Assembly (NCBI GenBank): GCA_010015805.1
Contig: ML978125.1
Location: 1,922,001-1,986,000 of the forward strand
Origin: Rhizodiscina lignyota
Lineage: Eukaryota > Ascomycota > Dothideomycetes > Aulographales > Rhizodiscinaceae
Length of the DNA stretch: 64,000 bases
Reading direction: 5' to 3'
Part shown: piece by piece, positions 1 to 11,579 of the stretch
Layout: every line of letters starts with the position of its first letter
How positions within the stretch are numbered: position 1 is the stretch's first letter
The notes under the pieces: model-generated
The model's input: the letters and a program-made list of their open reading frames with translations, nothing else
Databases searched by the model: none
Told to the model about the DNA's origin: nothing
Translations under genes and position numbers: made by a program

Positions 1-1352
1 CCAGCGGTTGCAACTGTGCCGAAACCAGTGAATGGGACGAATCCAGCTGGCACGCACGTGCAACAGGAGCCGGTCTGTGAACCAATTGGTCTTGCATCAC
101 AGTCTCAGTATGGAAGAGAAGAATTCTCTCTAGGCTCCATGGCCGACTCTACATACGAGTATCTGCCGAAAGAGTACATTCTTCTTGGTGGATTGAATAA
201 CCAGTACAAAAGCATGTACGAAATGGCCATTGACACTGCCACTAAGCACAACATCTTCCGTCCAATGCTCCCAGATGACAAGGACATTCTTCTCTCAGGA
301 TCTCTCTGGGTCCAGACATTCACCGAAGAAAGTGAAAAGCCAACTACGTATAGGCTCCGTACTTCCACCGCGCATTTAACTTGTTTCGTCGGTGGCATGT
401 ATGGTCTGGGCGCCAAAATCTTCAATCGCGAGAAAGATCTCGAGATCGCAAAGAAACTTACGGAGGGCTGTGTGTGGGCGTACGATACAATGCCAACAGG
501 AATCATGCCAGAATCATACAGTATCATGGCATGCGATGATTGGGACGACTGCAAGTGGAACGAGACCGCTTACCACAACGAGCTTGATCCTGGCCGAGAA
601 ACCAGATTCCAGCTCTACGAGCAGCAGATACAGCGCTGGAAGGACGCACAAGCTCAAGGACCTACGACTGAGGTTAAAGTAAAACCACAGGAGACTGCTG
701 ATCCGTCCGCTGCTGCGAAGAAGGGTGGGGATGAGACTGAGGTCCAATCGAAAGCGAAGAGGCAATTAGACATCCCGGATCCTGCGAAGCCCGTGACAAA
801 AGAGTCGGCCACCCCCACTATCCCAGAGAAGACACCCGAAAATGCTTTAGAGAAAGCCATTGAGGATCCTAGCTTTCATATAAAGAAGCCGTTGACACAC
901 GAAGAGTTTGTAGCGATGAGAATAAAGGACGAGAGGCTACCGCCTGGGGTTACTCTACTAAATGATAAGCGATATCTTCTCAGGTCAGTTCATGTGAATC
1001 ATCTTCTCATTACTCTTAGAGATTAACAGACCATAGGCCGGAAGCTATTGAATCCGTCTGGTACATGCATCGTATCACTGGCGACCCTCACTGGCGCGAA
1101 GCAGGCTGGCGGATGTTCCAGGCTGTGGAGCGGTACACGCGAGTAGAATTCGGTCACTCTGCAATCGATGACGTGACAAAGGAGACTCCGTTGCATAAGG
1201 ACGAGATGGAAAGTTTCTGGATGGCGGAGACGCTGAAATATTACTATCTGCTGTTTGAAGACGAGAGCGTGGTTAATCTTGATGAATGGGTGCTGAACAC
1301 CGAGGCACATCCGTTCAGAAGACCGAGCGTGGAGACAAAAGCGGAAGAGTGA
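1..1352 (+). CDS. Class I alpha-1,2-mannosidase (glycoside hydrolase family 47), 3' part
   Basis: GH47 enzymes trim alpha-1,2-linked mannose from N-glycans in the ER or Golgi. The gene enters from the left edge: the frame is open from base 1 with no ATG, so the N-terminus lies outside. Exons are <1-983 and 1037-1352. The intron (984-1036, GTCAGT...TAG) is fixed by the join, which restores the family motif [17 protein letters not shown]. Visible hallmarks are the block around MPESYSI and, near the end, TEAHPF, whose Thr binds the catalytic calcium in this family. A Lys/Glu/Pro-rich, probably disordered stretch (bases about 640-890) sits between the catalytic helices and the RPE motif; I recall similar insertions in some fungal members. 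The enzyme is most likely an ER or secretory mannosidase, but the signal/anchor region is not visible. LDB17 follows on the same strand. Confidence 0.9.
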
Positions 1353-1843
1353 AAGAGGCTAGTAATGTTAGGGGTTCACACTTTATGTTCTGCATGTGGG
1401 CGAATGTATATTTGGGATGGCGACATTACATTGCATAGCATCGGACTCGCGCGTGGCGTTAAGGGCTGCGCCGTATTAAAGACCAGATTTGGCATCATGG
1501 CATTTGTAAAGGAAAATTGGATTTTGTTCATTTCTCGAAGCCACTCGGAGAGTAGTCTATGTCTAAGGGTGCTCCACTACAGTGTTTGTGTGTCCTGTCG
1601 CAGAAGTGTTGCACTCCCTGGCCATTTTACTGCTTCCTCATCAGTTGAGTCGATCAACCACGCGACGCCACAGCCTCATCTGCTGAGGCGGCATCTCCGA
1701 TTCCGCATTCACTACCCCAAAACCTCCAACCCCTCCACGCGCTGTTTACAAATCGCGGCGATTTCCAATGCAAAGTTCTGTCACTCTGCTGGGCGTAGCC
1801 TGGTGATAAACCATGCATTCGCGTTCACGTCGTCGGCCGCAAG
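1353..1843. other. Intergenic: GH47 3' flank and LDB17 promoter
   Basis: No convincing gene. An open frame across 1365-1958 lacks an ATG start and overlaps LDB17 exon 1 in another frame. A small inverted repeat lies at 1673-1689 (GCCTCA, 5-nt loop, TGAGGC). The stretch must hold the LDB17 promoter. Confidence 0.6.
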
Positions 1844-3541
1844 ATGGAATTTGAGGTCTCCTACGACCTTGAAAGCGCGGAGCAATTCTGGGACGGTGCG
1901 ACCCCGCCACTTCATCTATCTCCTTCTGCCTGCTTGTTATAGTAATGAAAGTAACTGACCTTACTCGGGAGAGACAGAACTCGACGATATAGTCTCCGCG
2001 CACGCGGGCTCGCACGAGACCATCGACAATGCACTGCGCTCATACTTGCGCTTCACCAGCAACTACAAGGGTATGAGGGGCACGCGAGTCTTGGAGATTG
2101 GCTATCGAGAGAGTGATACTGATGCGTAGTGAGCAGATGAATATTTACAATCGGATTACGATGTCGCGCGATGCACGTACAAGCTGCTGGAGTCGGCGCT
2201 GTTCAAGGCGCACATGGAGTATGTCCGGCGGCAAATCGTGTATGGGCTCTTGCAGGTGAGTTCTTGGGCGATAAGTGCTCATAACAGTCAAAGGAAGAGG
2301 ATAGCTGATATCTACACCAGGAAGACGAGTCGCAGACCCTCCACCTCATAACCGCGATCCTCCTTTATGACGGCCGCAACCACGATGAGACATTCCAGAT
2401 GATGCAGACAGAAGGAGCATTCCCGCGTCTGATTGAATTGATAAGGAGTCATGGTATCAACGGCTCCGAAGTTGATCGCGACCTTCACAGGCTACTCCTT
2501 GATCTACTATACGAGATGTCACGGATGCAGCGCTTGACATGGGAGGACCTCACATCCATCAATGACGAGTTCGTGCTCTATCTATTCCAGATAATAGAGG
2601 AGCTGAGCGATGATGCGAATGATCCCTATCACTATCCTGTGATCAGGGTCCTGCTTGTGCTTAACGAGCAGTATATGGTCATGTCGGCAACCGGTGCACC
2701 AATAACGAATCGGGTGGTCAAGATGCTTTCATCGCATGGAAATTCTTACAAGACGTTTGGAGAGAACCTCATCCTACTATTGAACCGCGAGTCCGAGACG
2801 AGTCTACAGTTACTGATACTGAAATTACTTTATCTGGTTTTCAGTTCACAGTCGACGGCCGAATATTTTTATACCAACGACCTGCACGTTCTGTTGGATG
2901 TCATTCTGAGAAACCTGCTGGACCTCCCTGGCCCTCTAGAGGACTCTTCGGACGGAAAGACGAGTGGGATGCTTCGACATACTTACCTGCGCGTCTTGCA
3001 CGTCTTGCTGGCGCACAGCCAGCTCAAGCGACCAGGGATGGGGTACAAGCGCGATGAAGTGTGCAAGATTCTGCGACTTCTAGGCTCAAACTACAACCCA
3101 GAAGCCAACGGGCATAGTGAACAGTACATGAACTCAATGAGCTCCGGCATGTTCGCGCACTTCGCACCCATTGACCCTACGACACTCCGTCTCGCTCGGC
3201 GTTGCGCGGCTGTAGACTGGCTAGGTGATGCGGTAGGCGAAAAGGAGACAGTCTCTCCAATTCTGACAATCAGTCCGGCAAGCAGTTTCCCCACGCCGGA
3301 TCTAAATGCGGCAAATGACTCGACGACGAACGGGAACGGTAATGGTGCAGGGCAGAAAGAAGTCGCGCGGAGACACTTACTTGGAATGAGTTCACCACAG
3401 GGAGGCGAGAGTGCACTGAGTGTCATTGAGATGGCAGAGCAGAAAGAGAAGCCTGGTGTCCTGAGTCCGAGTCGTATTCGTAATGCGAATGGGTTGGGAG
3501 TTGGAATGGAAACTGGAATTGCAGAAGCGGAAGCTGCGTGA
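1844..3541 (+). CDS. LDB17: LDB17/SPIN90-like actin and endocytosis regulator
   Basis: Ldb17 is the fungal SPIN90/NCKIPSD relative; it acts at cortical actin patches during clathrin-mediated endocytosis, and SPIN90 proteins activate Arp2/3. Predicted exons are 1844-1895, 1978-2070, 2137-2255 and 2321-3541, giving 494 residues. Each junction restores conserved sequence: MEFEVSYDLESAEQFWDELDDIV across the first, DEYLQSDYDVARCTYKLLES after the second, and VYGLLQEDESQTLHLI across the third. The first donor is GTGCGA rather than GTRAGT. The conserved helical domain runs through about residue 310 (motifs SSHGNSYKTFGENLILLLNR, YFYTNDLHVLLDV). The tail is low-complexity and Asn/Gly-rich; it lacks an obvious SH3-binding polyproline run. 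Family assignment is firm; the exact exon 1-2 join is inference. Confidence 0.85.
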
Positions 3542-4280
3542 TCATACTGAAGGGCAGTGAATAATATATATGCGCTTGAAAATTCATGTTGAGAATTTTG
3601 GTTATTGGGTATAAGTCTTTTTCCTTTGGCATGAAGCGAGGTTTCTGTGTCGGCATTGTCGAAGGCGTTCTGCAGGGTAAGATATGAGTATTTTGAGATG
3701 ACGCACATAGCGTCTGAATGATCAATCGAAATGAATTATTGCTTACTTCGATTTTCAAGCGATACTGTGCACCTCTCAACGCTAATCCTACCTGTAGTCT
3801 CCGAAAGGGGCATCATTCTTCAGACGACCATTCTTCGGTGGAGCCTGCGCTGTTGTTCAAGCATCAATTATACTTTAGAAGGCCTTTCTTCTGCCGCGCT
3901 CGCACATGTGTGAAGTGTCACCTCAAATGTGAGCGGGATCTGAGCAGACGGTACGACCGTATTATTCATTTAATCTCACTACTACAACTCTCAGTGTGAC
4001 TCCGTAACTTCGCTCGAATTCTCCGGCCCTTCCACCTTCTGCCAAACCCGGTCAAATCATATCCAATACCTCCATTGCGCTCCTTAACCACTCAACTTCC
4101 CTTGCACGTCCACCGCACCTGCGCCAGACCTTTATACATAGAGCTCCCGGCTCGATAAGTCCCACACCACCCCCCACATGCCTCCACCACTATCATCCAC
4201 ACAAAAAGTAGTGTCGGGACCTTTTTGCCAAACGGCTCTTCACACCTCTGTGCTTTCTCCACTCTCCATAGTCGTCCACT
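3542..4280. other. Convergent intergenic region
   Basis: Lies between the stops of LDB17 (+) and BNA6 (-), so it should hold two 3' UTRs. Short open frames (for example 3718-3999) have no recognisable product. The part from about 4010 to 4270 is C-rich on the plus strand. I see no RNA gene or repeat. Confidence 0.6.
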
Positions 4281-5483
4281 CTAATTGCCTTTCGCCTGGA
4301 CCTTTGGCACGACTTTCAGCGAGAAGTCGACATGCTTGACTCCTTGATGTATGCTGCTCGAGCTGATCACATCCACGTCCTCGCACACGTACGCCTCGAC
4401 ATTCTCCGGCGTTAGTCCCCCACTCACTTCAACCAGCGCCCTTGCCTCGTTTCCTCGTCCCCATTTATCTTTCAACTTTTTTGCACATGCTCTTACCCCT
4501 TCGCCAGTGAAGTTGTCAAGCATAACAACATCGGCTCCTGCTGTGATCGCCTCGTCCGCCTCCTCAAAGGACTGGCATTCGACTTCGATCTTGATAGCAA
4601 AGCCACCTGCTGACTTTGCTGCGTGAACGGCTTGGGTGATACTGCCACAGCTCCAAACGTGGTTGTCTTTCAACATAGTCATTGCGCTTAAGTCGTGCCG
4701 ATGAGGGTCGCAGCCGCCAACCAGCATGCCATATTTCTCGACTAGTCTGAATCCCGGCGTTGTCTTACGAGTGCCGGCGAGGGTATTCGAGTATCCAGCT
4801 TTTCGTAGTAGAGAGAGCAAATTTGATGACGCTGTTGCTACGCCAGAACAGCGTGCCAATGTGTTCAGCGCTACTCGCTCCCCGAGAAGGAGTTTGCGGA
4901 CAGGACCACGCACAGTTGCGACATGGGTTTTACCGCCTTCGATATAGCTACCTTCGGGATAGTGCCATTCCACACTACATATAATATCAGATAAGATGTG
5001 CTGATTATTGATGGCTGTCGAGACCTTACGTGCAATCGAGTTGTTTGAAGACCTCGTCAAAAAAGGGTAGTCCTGCGACCACTCCCTGCCGAGAGATTCA
5101 GGTAAGAACTATCATAAATCGATTGAATGAACTGAAGATGGTGATGGAACTGGGGAGGAACTGGGGAGGAGCCATTTTGGAGGGCATAAGTTAATGACCT
5201 CGATAACTGAGAGTGTTCACTCAAGGACAGCGTAAAAAAACAGAGTTCAGAAACGGGAATGGGCCGTTTCAGAGAATAAGCATGTAGATGCAAGACAAGC
5301 GATTCTGATTACCTTGCTCTTGCCCAATAGCTTCGCCTCTGCCATATCGTCCCCTACGACGAAACCTCCATAGTCGAAACTCGGGGTGTCTTCCTCCAGC
5401 CACTCCGCCACCATGCGCTTGTATGTCTGCGGTAGCAAATGCGCCACAGTGCCCTTCGCGGGGGCACCCTCTGTCGATGGCAT
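4281..5483 (-). CDS. BNA6: Quinolinate phosphoribosyltransferase (nicotinate-nucleotide pyrophosphorylase, carboxylating)
   Basis: Converts quinolinate plus PRPP to nicotinate mononucleotide, CO2 and PPi, the last kynurenine-branch step of de novo NAD synthesis. Exons, reading down the minus strand, are 5483-5313, 5085-5030 and 4974-4281, giving 306 residues, a normal family length. The joins restore [21 protein letters not shown] and then TVEWHYPEG. Family motifs follow in order: [56 protein letters not shown] and EVSGGL. These include the basic residues that grip quinolinate and PRPP and the acidic strand ends of the alpha/beta barrel. The 227-nt first intron is longer than its neighbours. 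The gene is divergent from the HeLo-like/Rho fusion across a 753-bp spacer. Confidence 0.93.
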
Positions 5484-6236
5484 GATGATAGAATTCGAAA
5501 TTGGTCTGGCGAACTTATTGAAGGATGGATGAGTATTATGTGCTCTTGATTCTATTTAGCGTTGACCCATCCAAGGCGGACCCGAACAAACCCGACAGGG
5601 GGCATTCACTCCACATCACCACCTTCCTTCCTACATATATACATTTACCCATCAATGTCTAAGATGATAAACTATCCATTTTACAAGTCCCATGCTCAGC
5701 ATATCGTTGACACTTCTTTGCTTCGGTACTCTCGTCCTTTCAAGCTCGAGATGGGTTGTGTGGGAGCTATTCGGCGCAGCCGAAGGGTAGCAAATCGACG
5801 ACAAATATCATACGTTAATGGTAAGGCTGGCAGAGAGGGGCTGCAAAGGCAACTACTTGGCTTCATCATTGCCGCGTCAACGTGCAGAACTGGGCTTTTC
5901 AGCTCGGGTGCTTCAGCGAATGATGAGTTCGTGGAACTCGTGGAACCGTGGCTGGAGGGAGCCGTGTAGTTCACAAGGCATCCTGAAGACTGCAAGGCTG
6001 TGAGGCTGAGCGCAAAGAAGCAACTGCAACGTCTTATTTCTGGCTCAAGTTTTCTTTCCTACTGTTCAGTTATACCAATTTGACTGCTCTACCTATGTTT
6101 CTGCGACGAAGTCATATCTCGTTGCAATTCTCTCATTCTCTTTCGCAAAAGAAGCAGATTTCATGGATCATCGTAGTATCAAATTTCTTCTTCTACGCTG
6201 AAGGACCGCATCGGATGAGACTGGGTTGACACGACA
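5484..6236. promoter_or_regulatory. Divergent spacer between BNA6 and the HeLo-like/Rho fusion gene
   Basis: Must contain both promoters. A frame open from ATG 5655 to 5969 (about 105 codons) shows no family motif, and I do not call it a gene. No clear TATA box or known operator was identified. Confidence 0.5.
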
Positions 6237-9200
6237 ATGACGGACCCTCTATCAATAACTACCGGCGTCCTCACTCTCCTTGGTGTGACTTACCACGTAG
6301 GCTGCGAGTTGAAGAAATTCCGCGATGGCGTGGCTGCCATTGACGCGGTCATTGGATCACTCATTGACGATGTCGATGCCCTTCACAATGTGCTGGAAGC
6401 TATGAAAGAGACCTTTGGCCAGCCGGATACTGTGACAACACTGAATGCTACCGGACACATAGGCAATCATTGGCGAAACATGTCTCGAAGCCTAGGCGAT
6501 GCTGAGGGAACCTTGTCTGATCTTTTGCTTGTGCTTCAAGATGTCAACAAATGTACGACGTTCCTAGATGGTCCTCGAAAACAGCTTCGCTACAAAGCCA
6601 TGTCAGATCGGATTTCGCGATATAGCAACCAGATTTCATCCTACAAACAGACATTGCAATTGTCCCTGCAGACCTTGGTTTTGTGAGCTTTCCATAATCT
6701 TACTAACGTGCCGTGCTGACTCTTTCGTAGATGGAACCAAATAACGATACGAGCAACGACGGATAACATCATGCCTGGTCTCGACGATTTGAATAAAAGT
6801 ATTCGAAAGATCGCGCTTCAGATCACAACGAGATTAGAGAAACTGGAATTACTTCAAGGTGGTGCAGTGGAAGCCCAGACGAAGATTGAAGCTGTCGTTA
6901 TGTCGAACTTGAGAGAATGTGTCCGGTCGTCCGCGACAATCGTGTCGTCAGCATCAACGATTATGGCTAAACTTAGCGACAGGCCTTCAACGACTTGTGA
7001 ATCTGACGTTGCAGACCTTCTCCCACCGCAAAATAATCACCTCGTGGGAAAATGGATGGCGTCAGTACCGGTCTTCGAAGCCGACTCTTTGGATGTTGAA
7101 AGCCCTCCCCAAGTTCCACCCAGTGTCATCGCTTCACAAGTTCTCGAATATCCAGAGGAAGACGCGGACTCGGACTCGGACCTCGAGAACGAGCTTGCTC
7201 GTGTCCTGCTAAAGCACGGGAAAGATCAAATGGAGGCGGGAAATTACGAGAGGGCGGAACGAAATCTTCGGAACTGCTTATCTCGCCTCGCCAGACCTTC
7301 TGGTTCAAGTCCAATCTCTAAGAATGACGTCCGCAGTCTCCTGGTAGATTCTCTCATCAAACAGAGCAAGTGGCATGATGCTGGACAAGAGTTACGCAAA
7401 CAGCTTGCTTGGGACGAAGGAGTCAGAGAGCGGGGAGATCAGAAGCGTCTCCTGGACATGGCTCTTCTTGTAGATGTGCTCATGACACAAGACAAGCTCT
7501 CTGAGGCGCAAGTCTATGCTCGACGTCTGCTTTCGGAGTATCGGGAGCTTGGGGATCGTGGCCACGATGGCGTTGAACTCACTTTGCGGACCCTGGTGAG
7601 GATATGTCAGGCAGAAGGCAACAACGAAGATGAGGAAGCTTACTCTTCAATGCTCGTGGTGTTCTTTCAAGAGTCTGTCAGTGGTGCACCTGAATTAACC
7701 GCGCAATACCCACCTGAGGATAGAGGCGATCTAGCGGTGTCGGAATTTCCAGTTCCTCCTTCCCATGAAGTCACCGGGAGATTGGCATTAGCACCAGTGA
7801 TTGAGGTCACAGAAGAACAGCCACAAATCCATGGGATTGCCGAAGAGGTAGTTTCCAAACCCGATAGAACGCGCCGATTCTCGTTTGAACCCGAGCACTC
7901 GAAACCAGTACAAGCAGTTGATGGGGGAGAGCAAAACCAAGAGCAAGGTGGGAATCAACACAACTCTGCAGAGACTTCTCAGAATTCAGATTCCAACTTC
8001 CAAGCGTTTGGAGAGGGCCCGAAGTTGACGCGATATGATAGCAAGCAGTTCACGGTAAGCTGAATTGGGGTTTCTGCCTTGAGGTTGTATCTCAGCTGAT
8101 GACATATTCTTTCCCTGCAGATGCCACAAACTATCAAGTCCACTGCAGATATGCGGGAGCAAATCCATGCTCCAAAATCTGCATTACCTACCATCAGCCG
8201 ATCCCCATGGTTGAAAGTGAACAGGCAGTTCCCTCTCAGACGGCAGCGTGGAACGTCCCTCGAACTTCCACCGGTTCTGCGGTCCATCTCAGAAGGAGGC
8301 CTGGGCTCCAACGTACTACCGGACCACGTACCCATTGGCACAACAAAGGTTACAACCATTCAGGCGTCTGAGTTAGATCCCATAGATGCTCAGAGGATCG
8401 AAGAAAATGATACTCAACCTCCTACGTCAGGGGAAGCAAGGATAAGTGCTGACTGCAGTCTCTCGACAACTAGTTTCAACACATTTGAAACTCCCCGGAC
8501 GAAATCCAGAAGAGTTGAATTCAGGAGGAAGCTGCTATGTATTGGTGATCCGCTTTGTGGAAAGACATGCTTATTGAGGTTTGTCATTTCTAGCAACTAC
8601 TTCCGCTGTTTACTAACAGTGTCAATTCTCCAGTCGACATGCAAAAGGCTCCTACGCAAGGGTACGAGGAAATCGGGGAGATGACCTCTGATGTTACTCT
8701 AACAATATCGCAGTGGATGAGTACGACCGCCTTCCAGAACTACATTTGCAATGTTAGTATCGCCTCTATGACAGTCGAGTTTGCTTTCTACGACACAAAC
8801 GGCGTGATGGATTACGACCGAATACGTCCGATGTCGTATCCGAACACAGACATCATCCTATTATGCTTTACAATTAACGAGCCCCACGCCCTATCAAACA
8901 TTGAAGAAAAAGTGAGTAGTGGGTATAGTAACGTTGCTGCTTATGCTAAGAGGACCATCAAGTGGGTAGACGAAATTCGCCGCTACCTAGACGGCGTCGA
9001 CGTCGTGCTCGTTGGGAATATGTCGGACCTCCGGGATGATCCAGGACAGCGTCAAGAGGATATGATTAGTACCCAAGAGGTGATTATTTGCCCCAAATGG
9101 CCAATTCTGTGCTAACATCTCCAAGGCTGAGGAATTCGCGGAGCGCATGGGTGCTCTTAAGTACTTCGAATGCTCCGCTAAGACCGGGGAGGGCGTAAAG

Positions 9201-9320
9201 GAACTTTTCGAATTTGTAGCGATGAATTCGATCATCAAAAGTCGCAGCCGAGCACAGAACAGACGAAGCTTCAACCGCCTGTTCAGGAAGTCGATGCAGT
9301 CCCTGTCGCTTCGCTCGTAG
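6237..9320 (+). CDS. HeLo-like N-terminal domain / TPR-like / divergent Rho GTPase fusion protein
   Basis: Predicted exons are 6237-6682, 6731-8054, 8121-8578, 8634-8661, 8714-8911, 8963-9079 and 9126-9320, giving 921 residues. Residues 1 to about 140 (start MTDPLSITTGVLTLLGV) resemble the HeLo-like N-terminal domain of fungal STAND/NLR proteins. About 290-460 is helical, Ala/Leu-rich and TPR-like (GKDQMEAGNYERAERNLRNC). About 460-720 is probably disordered. From about 727 it is a Rho-family GTPase: P-loop GDPLCGKTCLL (732-742), switch I TTAFQNY, G3 DTNG, then RIRPMSYP, EKWVDEI, VGNMSDLRDDP and ECSAK. Splicing out exons 3-6 aligns ungapped with RhoA/Cdc42, which supports the exon model. The catalytic Gln is Val (residue 783), the NKxD Lys is Met, and the basic tail has no Cys, so no CAAX. 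The final two introns end in AAG. Role unknown; a cell-death or signalling function is inference. Confidence 0.78.
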
Positions 9321-9526
9321 GGCTGAAGGAAGCTTCTCACGAGAAGACTTTTGCTGCAGCTCATATATGTCGTTTAAGCGAAGGCAGACTTTCAAGGACC
9401 TTTGTTGTTCAGGCGTTTTAAATCGCTCTACACAATGTATTTATAAAGCAGCAACTGCTTTGGGACCCTAGATGAAAAGACTACGAACGCCGACCAAACC
9501 TCGCAATGCAGAAGTGATTATACACA

Positions 9527-11128
9527 TTATGGGAATCCAAAGCCCTCTGGGAAGTGGAAACCTCCACCTCCGCCGCCTCCTTGTGCGTGGAACTTGAAAT
9601 GTTGTTGTCCACCACCCTGCTGGAAGAAGAACTGTTGGCCTCCCTGACCGCCGAAGGGGAACGGGCTTCCCTGGAACGGATGACCACCTTGTTGGCTCAT
9701 TGGGTCGTTCGGATCGTCCCCCTTGTCGAACCTTGCTTTCAACTCTTCGTCTCCTAGCACCTCATAAGCTTCGTTGATGGCAGCCATCTTCTTCTCTGCT
9801 GCTTCCTTCGTAATTCCCTGCGCCGCAGCTTTGTCGGGGTGGTATACCTTCGACAGCTGGCGATAGGCGCGCTTGATCTCGCGTTCATCAGCATCCCTGG
9901 ATATGCCAAGGACTTTGTAGTAGTCCTTCTGTTTCGAGCGCTTAAGCAGCGTTTGCGCCTCGTTGAGCAGCTCTTGGAGCCGATGAGAACCCTGATGGTG
10001 TTGTTTTGCATCGTTGAGTGTGCGGATAGCGGCCTCAAAATCGTCTTCTGCGATCTGCTGCTTCGCCTGAGAGAGTGATGCTGATAAAGAAGTTGGGTTG
10101 TACTCGAGAGTTTCTCGGCAGTATGTCTCCGCGCGCTTGTGGTTGTTCATCTCCATGTACGCCTCGCAAGTAAGTTCCACGAGCATGCCGTAGAGACCTT
10201 CTGGTGATTTTTCGTGGATGTATCCCTGGGTCCGATATTCTTTGCTGTCCTCCTTCACTTCATCCAGCAGCCCCGGCTCCGCCCCTTGTTTGGCCAACAG
10301 CTTCACCGCAGCGTTGAACTTCCTCTCTTCCATGTTCTTCCTCACTTTCTTGATCTGTTTGTCAAGTGCCTTCTCCCGCCGCCTCAACGCCATGCACACC
10401 TTGCTGTCCGGGTCACTTTGCAGACACTTTGCGATCTGTTGCAGCGCTTTCTCCGTCTCGCCAAGGGAGAAGAAGCTCTCTGCGCTAATCTGCAGGTGGG
10501 GCTCAGTATTTCCAGAATTTATCTGCAGAACGTGCTGCAAATCGCTGATTCCTTCAGCAACTTCTCCCTTTTCGAACCGACACCGTGCTCTTAATTTTCG
10601 TAATTCCAGCGCGCCTCCAGCGACCATGAGCGCCACTCCGGCATGCTGCAAACATCCATCCCAATCGTGCGACTTGACAGCTTCCTCTGCTAACACTACT
10701 GCGCCTTGTGCTTCTTCTAGTTCAGCGACCTCAGAGCCCCCTGTCTTGCCCGCCGCCTCATAGTCCTTCCGTGCAGCTTCCCAATCGCCGCTCCTGCTCT
10801 TTAGCTTGGCCCGTTGTAATAAAGCTCCTTCGAAATCTGGTTTGATAGCAAGTGCTCTATCGAAGTCTTGCCGTGCTTGGACATTGCGGCCAAGGGAGAG
10901 GTAGGCGGCGCCGCGCTTGAAGAGGGAGAGGTAATTCTGCGGATCGCGTGAGATAGCGATGTCGAAGTAGGTGAGAGCATCTTGCGCATTGCCTTTCCCA
11001 AGCTCCGTACTAGCAGAACTGAGGAGCTGGTTAACAGGCGTATCGGCGGGTATATCAGCGGCCGAGAGCGCTGCGACTGTTGAAATGATCGCAGCGCTGA
11101 GCGCAATGCTGATGAATGGAACGCGCAT
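9527..11128 (-). CDS. ER-lumenal DnaJ/TPR co-chaperone (P58IPK/DNAJC3 type)
   Basis: Single-exon 533-residue protein. An N-terminal hydrophobic segment (about residues 5-21, ending near AALSA) looks like a signal peptide, placing it in the ER lumen. TPR units follow (about 30-390; for example [16 protein letters not shown] and [18 protein letters not shown]). The J domain covers about 401-470, with the HPD triad at 430-432 that stimulates Hsp70 ATPase, so the expected partner is BiP/Kar2. The C-terminus (about 480-533) is a Gly/Phe/Gln/His-rich tail, and there is no KDEL-type signal. Metazoan P58IPK helps BiP deliver or fold misfolded clients during ER stress. The gene converges with the Rho fusion and is divergent from POL2. 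A GACGTCAC (bZIP-like) site lies about 127 bp upstream of the start. Confidence 0.9.
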   Translation of the reverse strand: MRVPFISIALSAAIISTVAALSAADIPADTPVNQLLSSASTELGKGNAQDALTYFDIAISRDPQNYLSLFKRGAAYLSLGRNVQARQDFDRALAIKPDFEGALLQRAKLKSRSGDWEAARKDYEAAGKTGGSEVAELEEAQGAVVLAEEAVKSHDWDGCLQHAGVALMVAGGALELRKLRARCRFEKGEVAEGISDLQHVLQINSGNTEPHLQISAESFFSLGETEKALQQIAKCLQSDPDSKVCMALRRREKALDKQIKKVRKNMEERKFNAAVKLLAKQGAEPGLLDEVKEDSKEYRTQGYIHEKSPEGLYGMLVELTCEAYMEMNNHKRAETYCRETLEYNPTSLSASLSQAKQQIAEDDFEAAIRTLNDAKQHHQGSHRLQELLNEAQTLLKRSKQKDYYKVLGISRDADEREIKRAYRQLSKVYHPDKAAAQGITKEAAEKKMAAINEAYEVLGDEELKARFDKGDDPNDPMSQQGGHPFQGSPFPFGGQGGQQFFFQQGGGQQHFKFHAQGGGGGGGFHFPEGFGFP

Positions 11129-11385
11129 GATGATTAAGGAATGTCGAGTGGGAAAGAGACGCTCGAATAATGCCTCCAGGAGAGGTTTCTATGAGGTTGT
11201 GTCCATGTATATATGAAGGTGGGTGAGAATTGGACACATGTCAATTCACAATGGGACGTCACTCCCAAAGTCCCGAGTTATTGAGGCTGAAAGCGGCAGG
11301 GACAGGTGGCGTCTCCTGTGTTCTGATCGGGCTTAGCGTTTCAGCCACTGCAGGGATATTTCGTGTCGCGTTAATCGCCATCGCG

Positions 11386-11391
11386 ACGCGT
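11386..11391. promoter_or_regulatory. MCB element (ACGCGT) upstream of POL2
   Basis: Perfect MluI cell-cycle box, about 215 bp before the POL2 ATG, within TCGCGACGCGTCGCGCG. The MBF complex (Mbp1/Res with Swi6) binds this word and drives G1/S transcription of replication genes in ascomycetes. The site is seen; MBF use is inference. Confidence 0.6.
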
Positions 11392-11579
11392 CGCGCGTAA
11401 ATGGCCTTTAGCATCCGTATGTCGAACCTTGTACTCCTTGTCACAATTGATTCGCATTGACAGCTGGAACACTCGGATTTCTCATTTGTGAGCTCGGGTT
11501 TTAAAAGAACTATCACGATGATACTTGTTTGAGTGGAGGTCTTGAGACATATCCTTTCACAGGTCGCGGCGCGTCCTTG

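Noticed and set aside
1365-1958. 197-codon plus-strand frame between GH47 and LDB17
   Set aside because: No ATG start, no motif, overlaps LDB17 exon 1 in a different frame.
5655-5969. 105-codon ATG frame upstream of the Rho fusion gene
   Set aside because: Composition and lack of motifs look non-coding, and it sits in a divergent promoter spacer.
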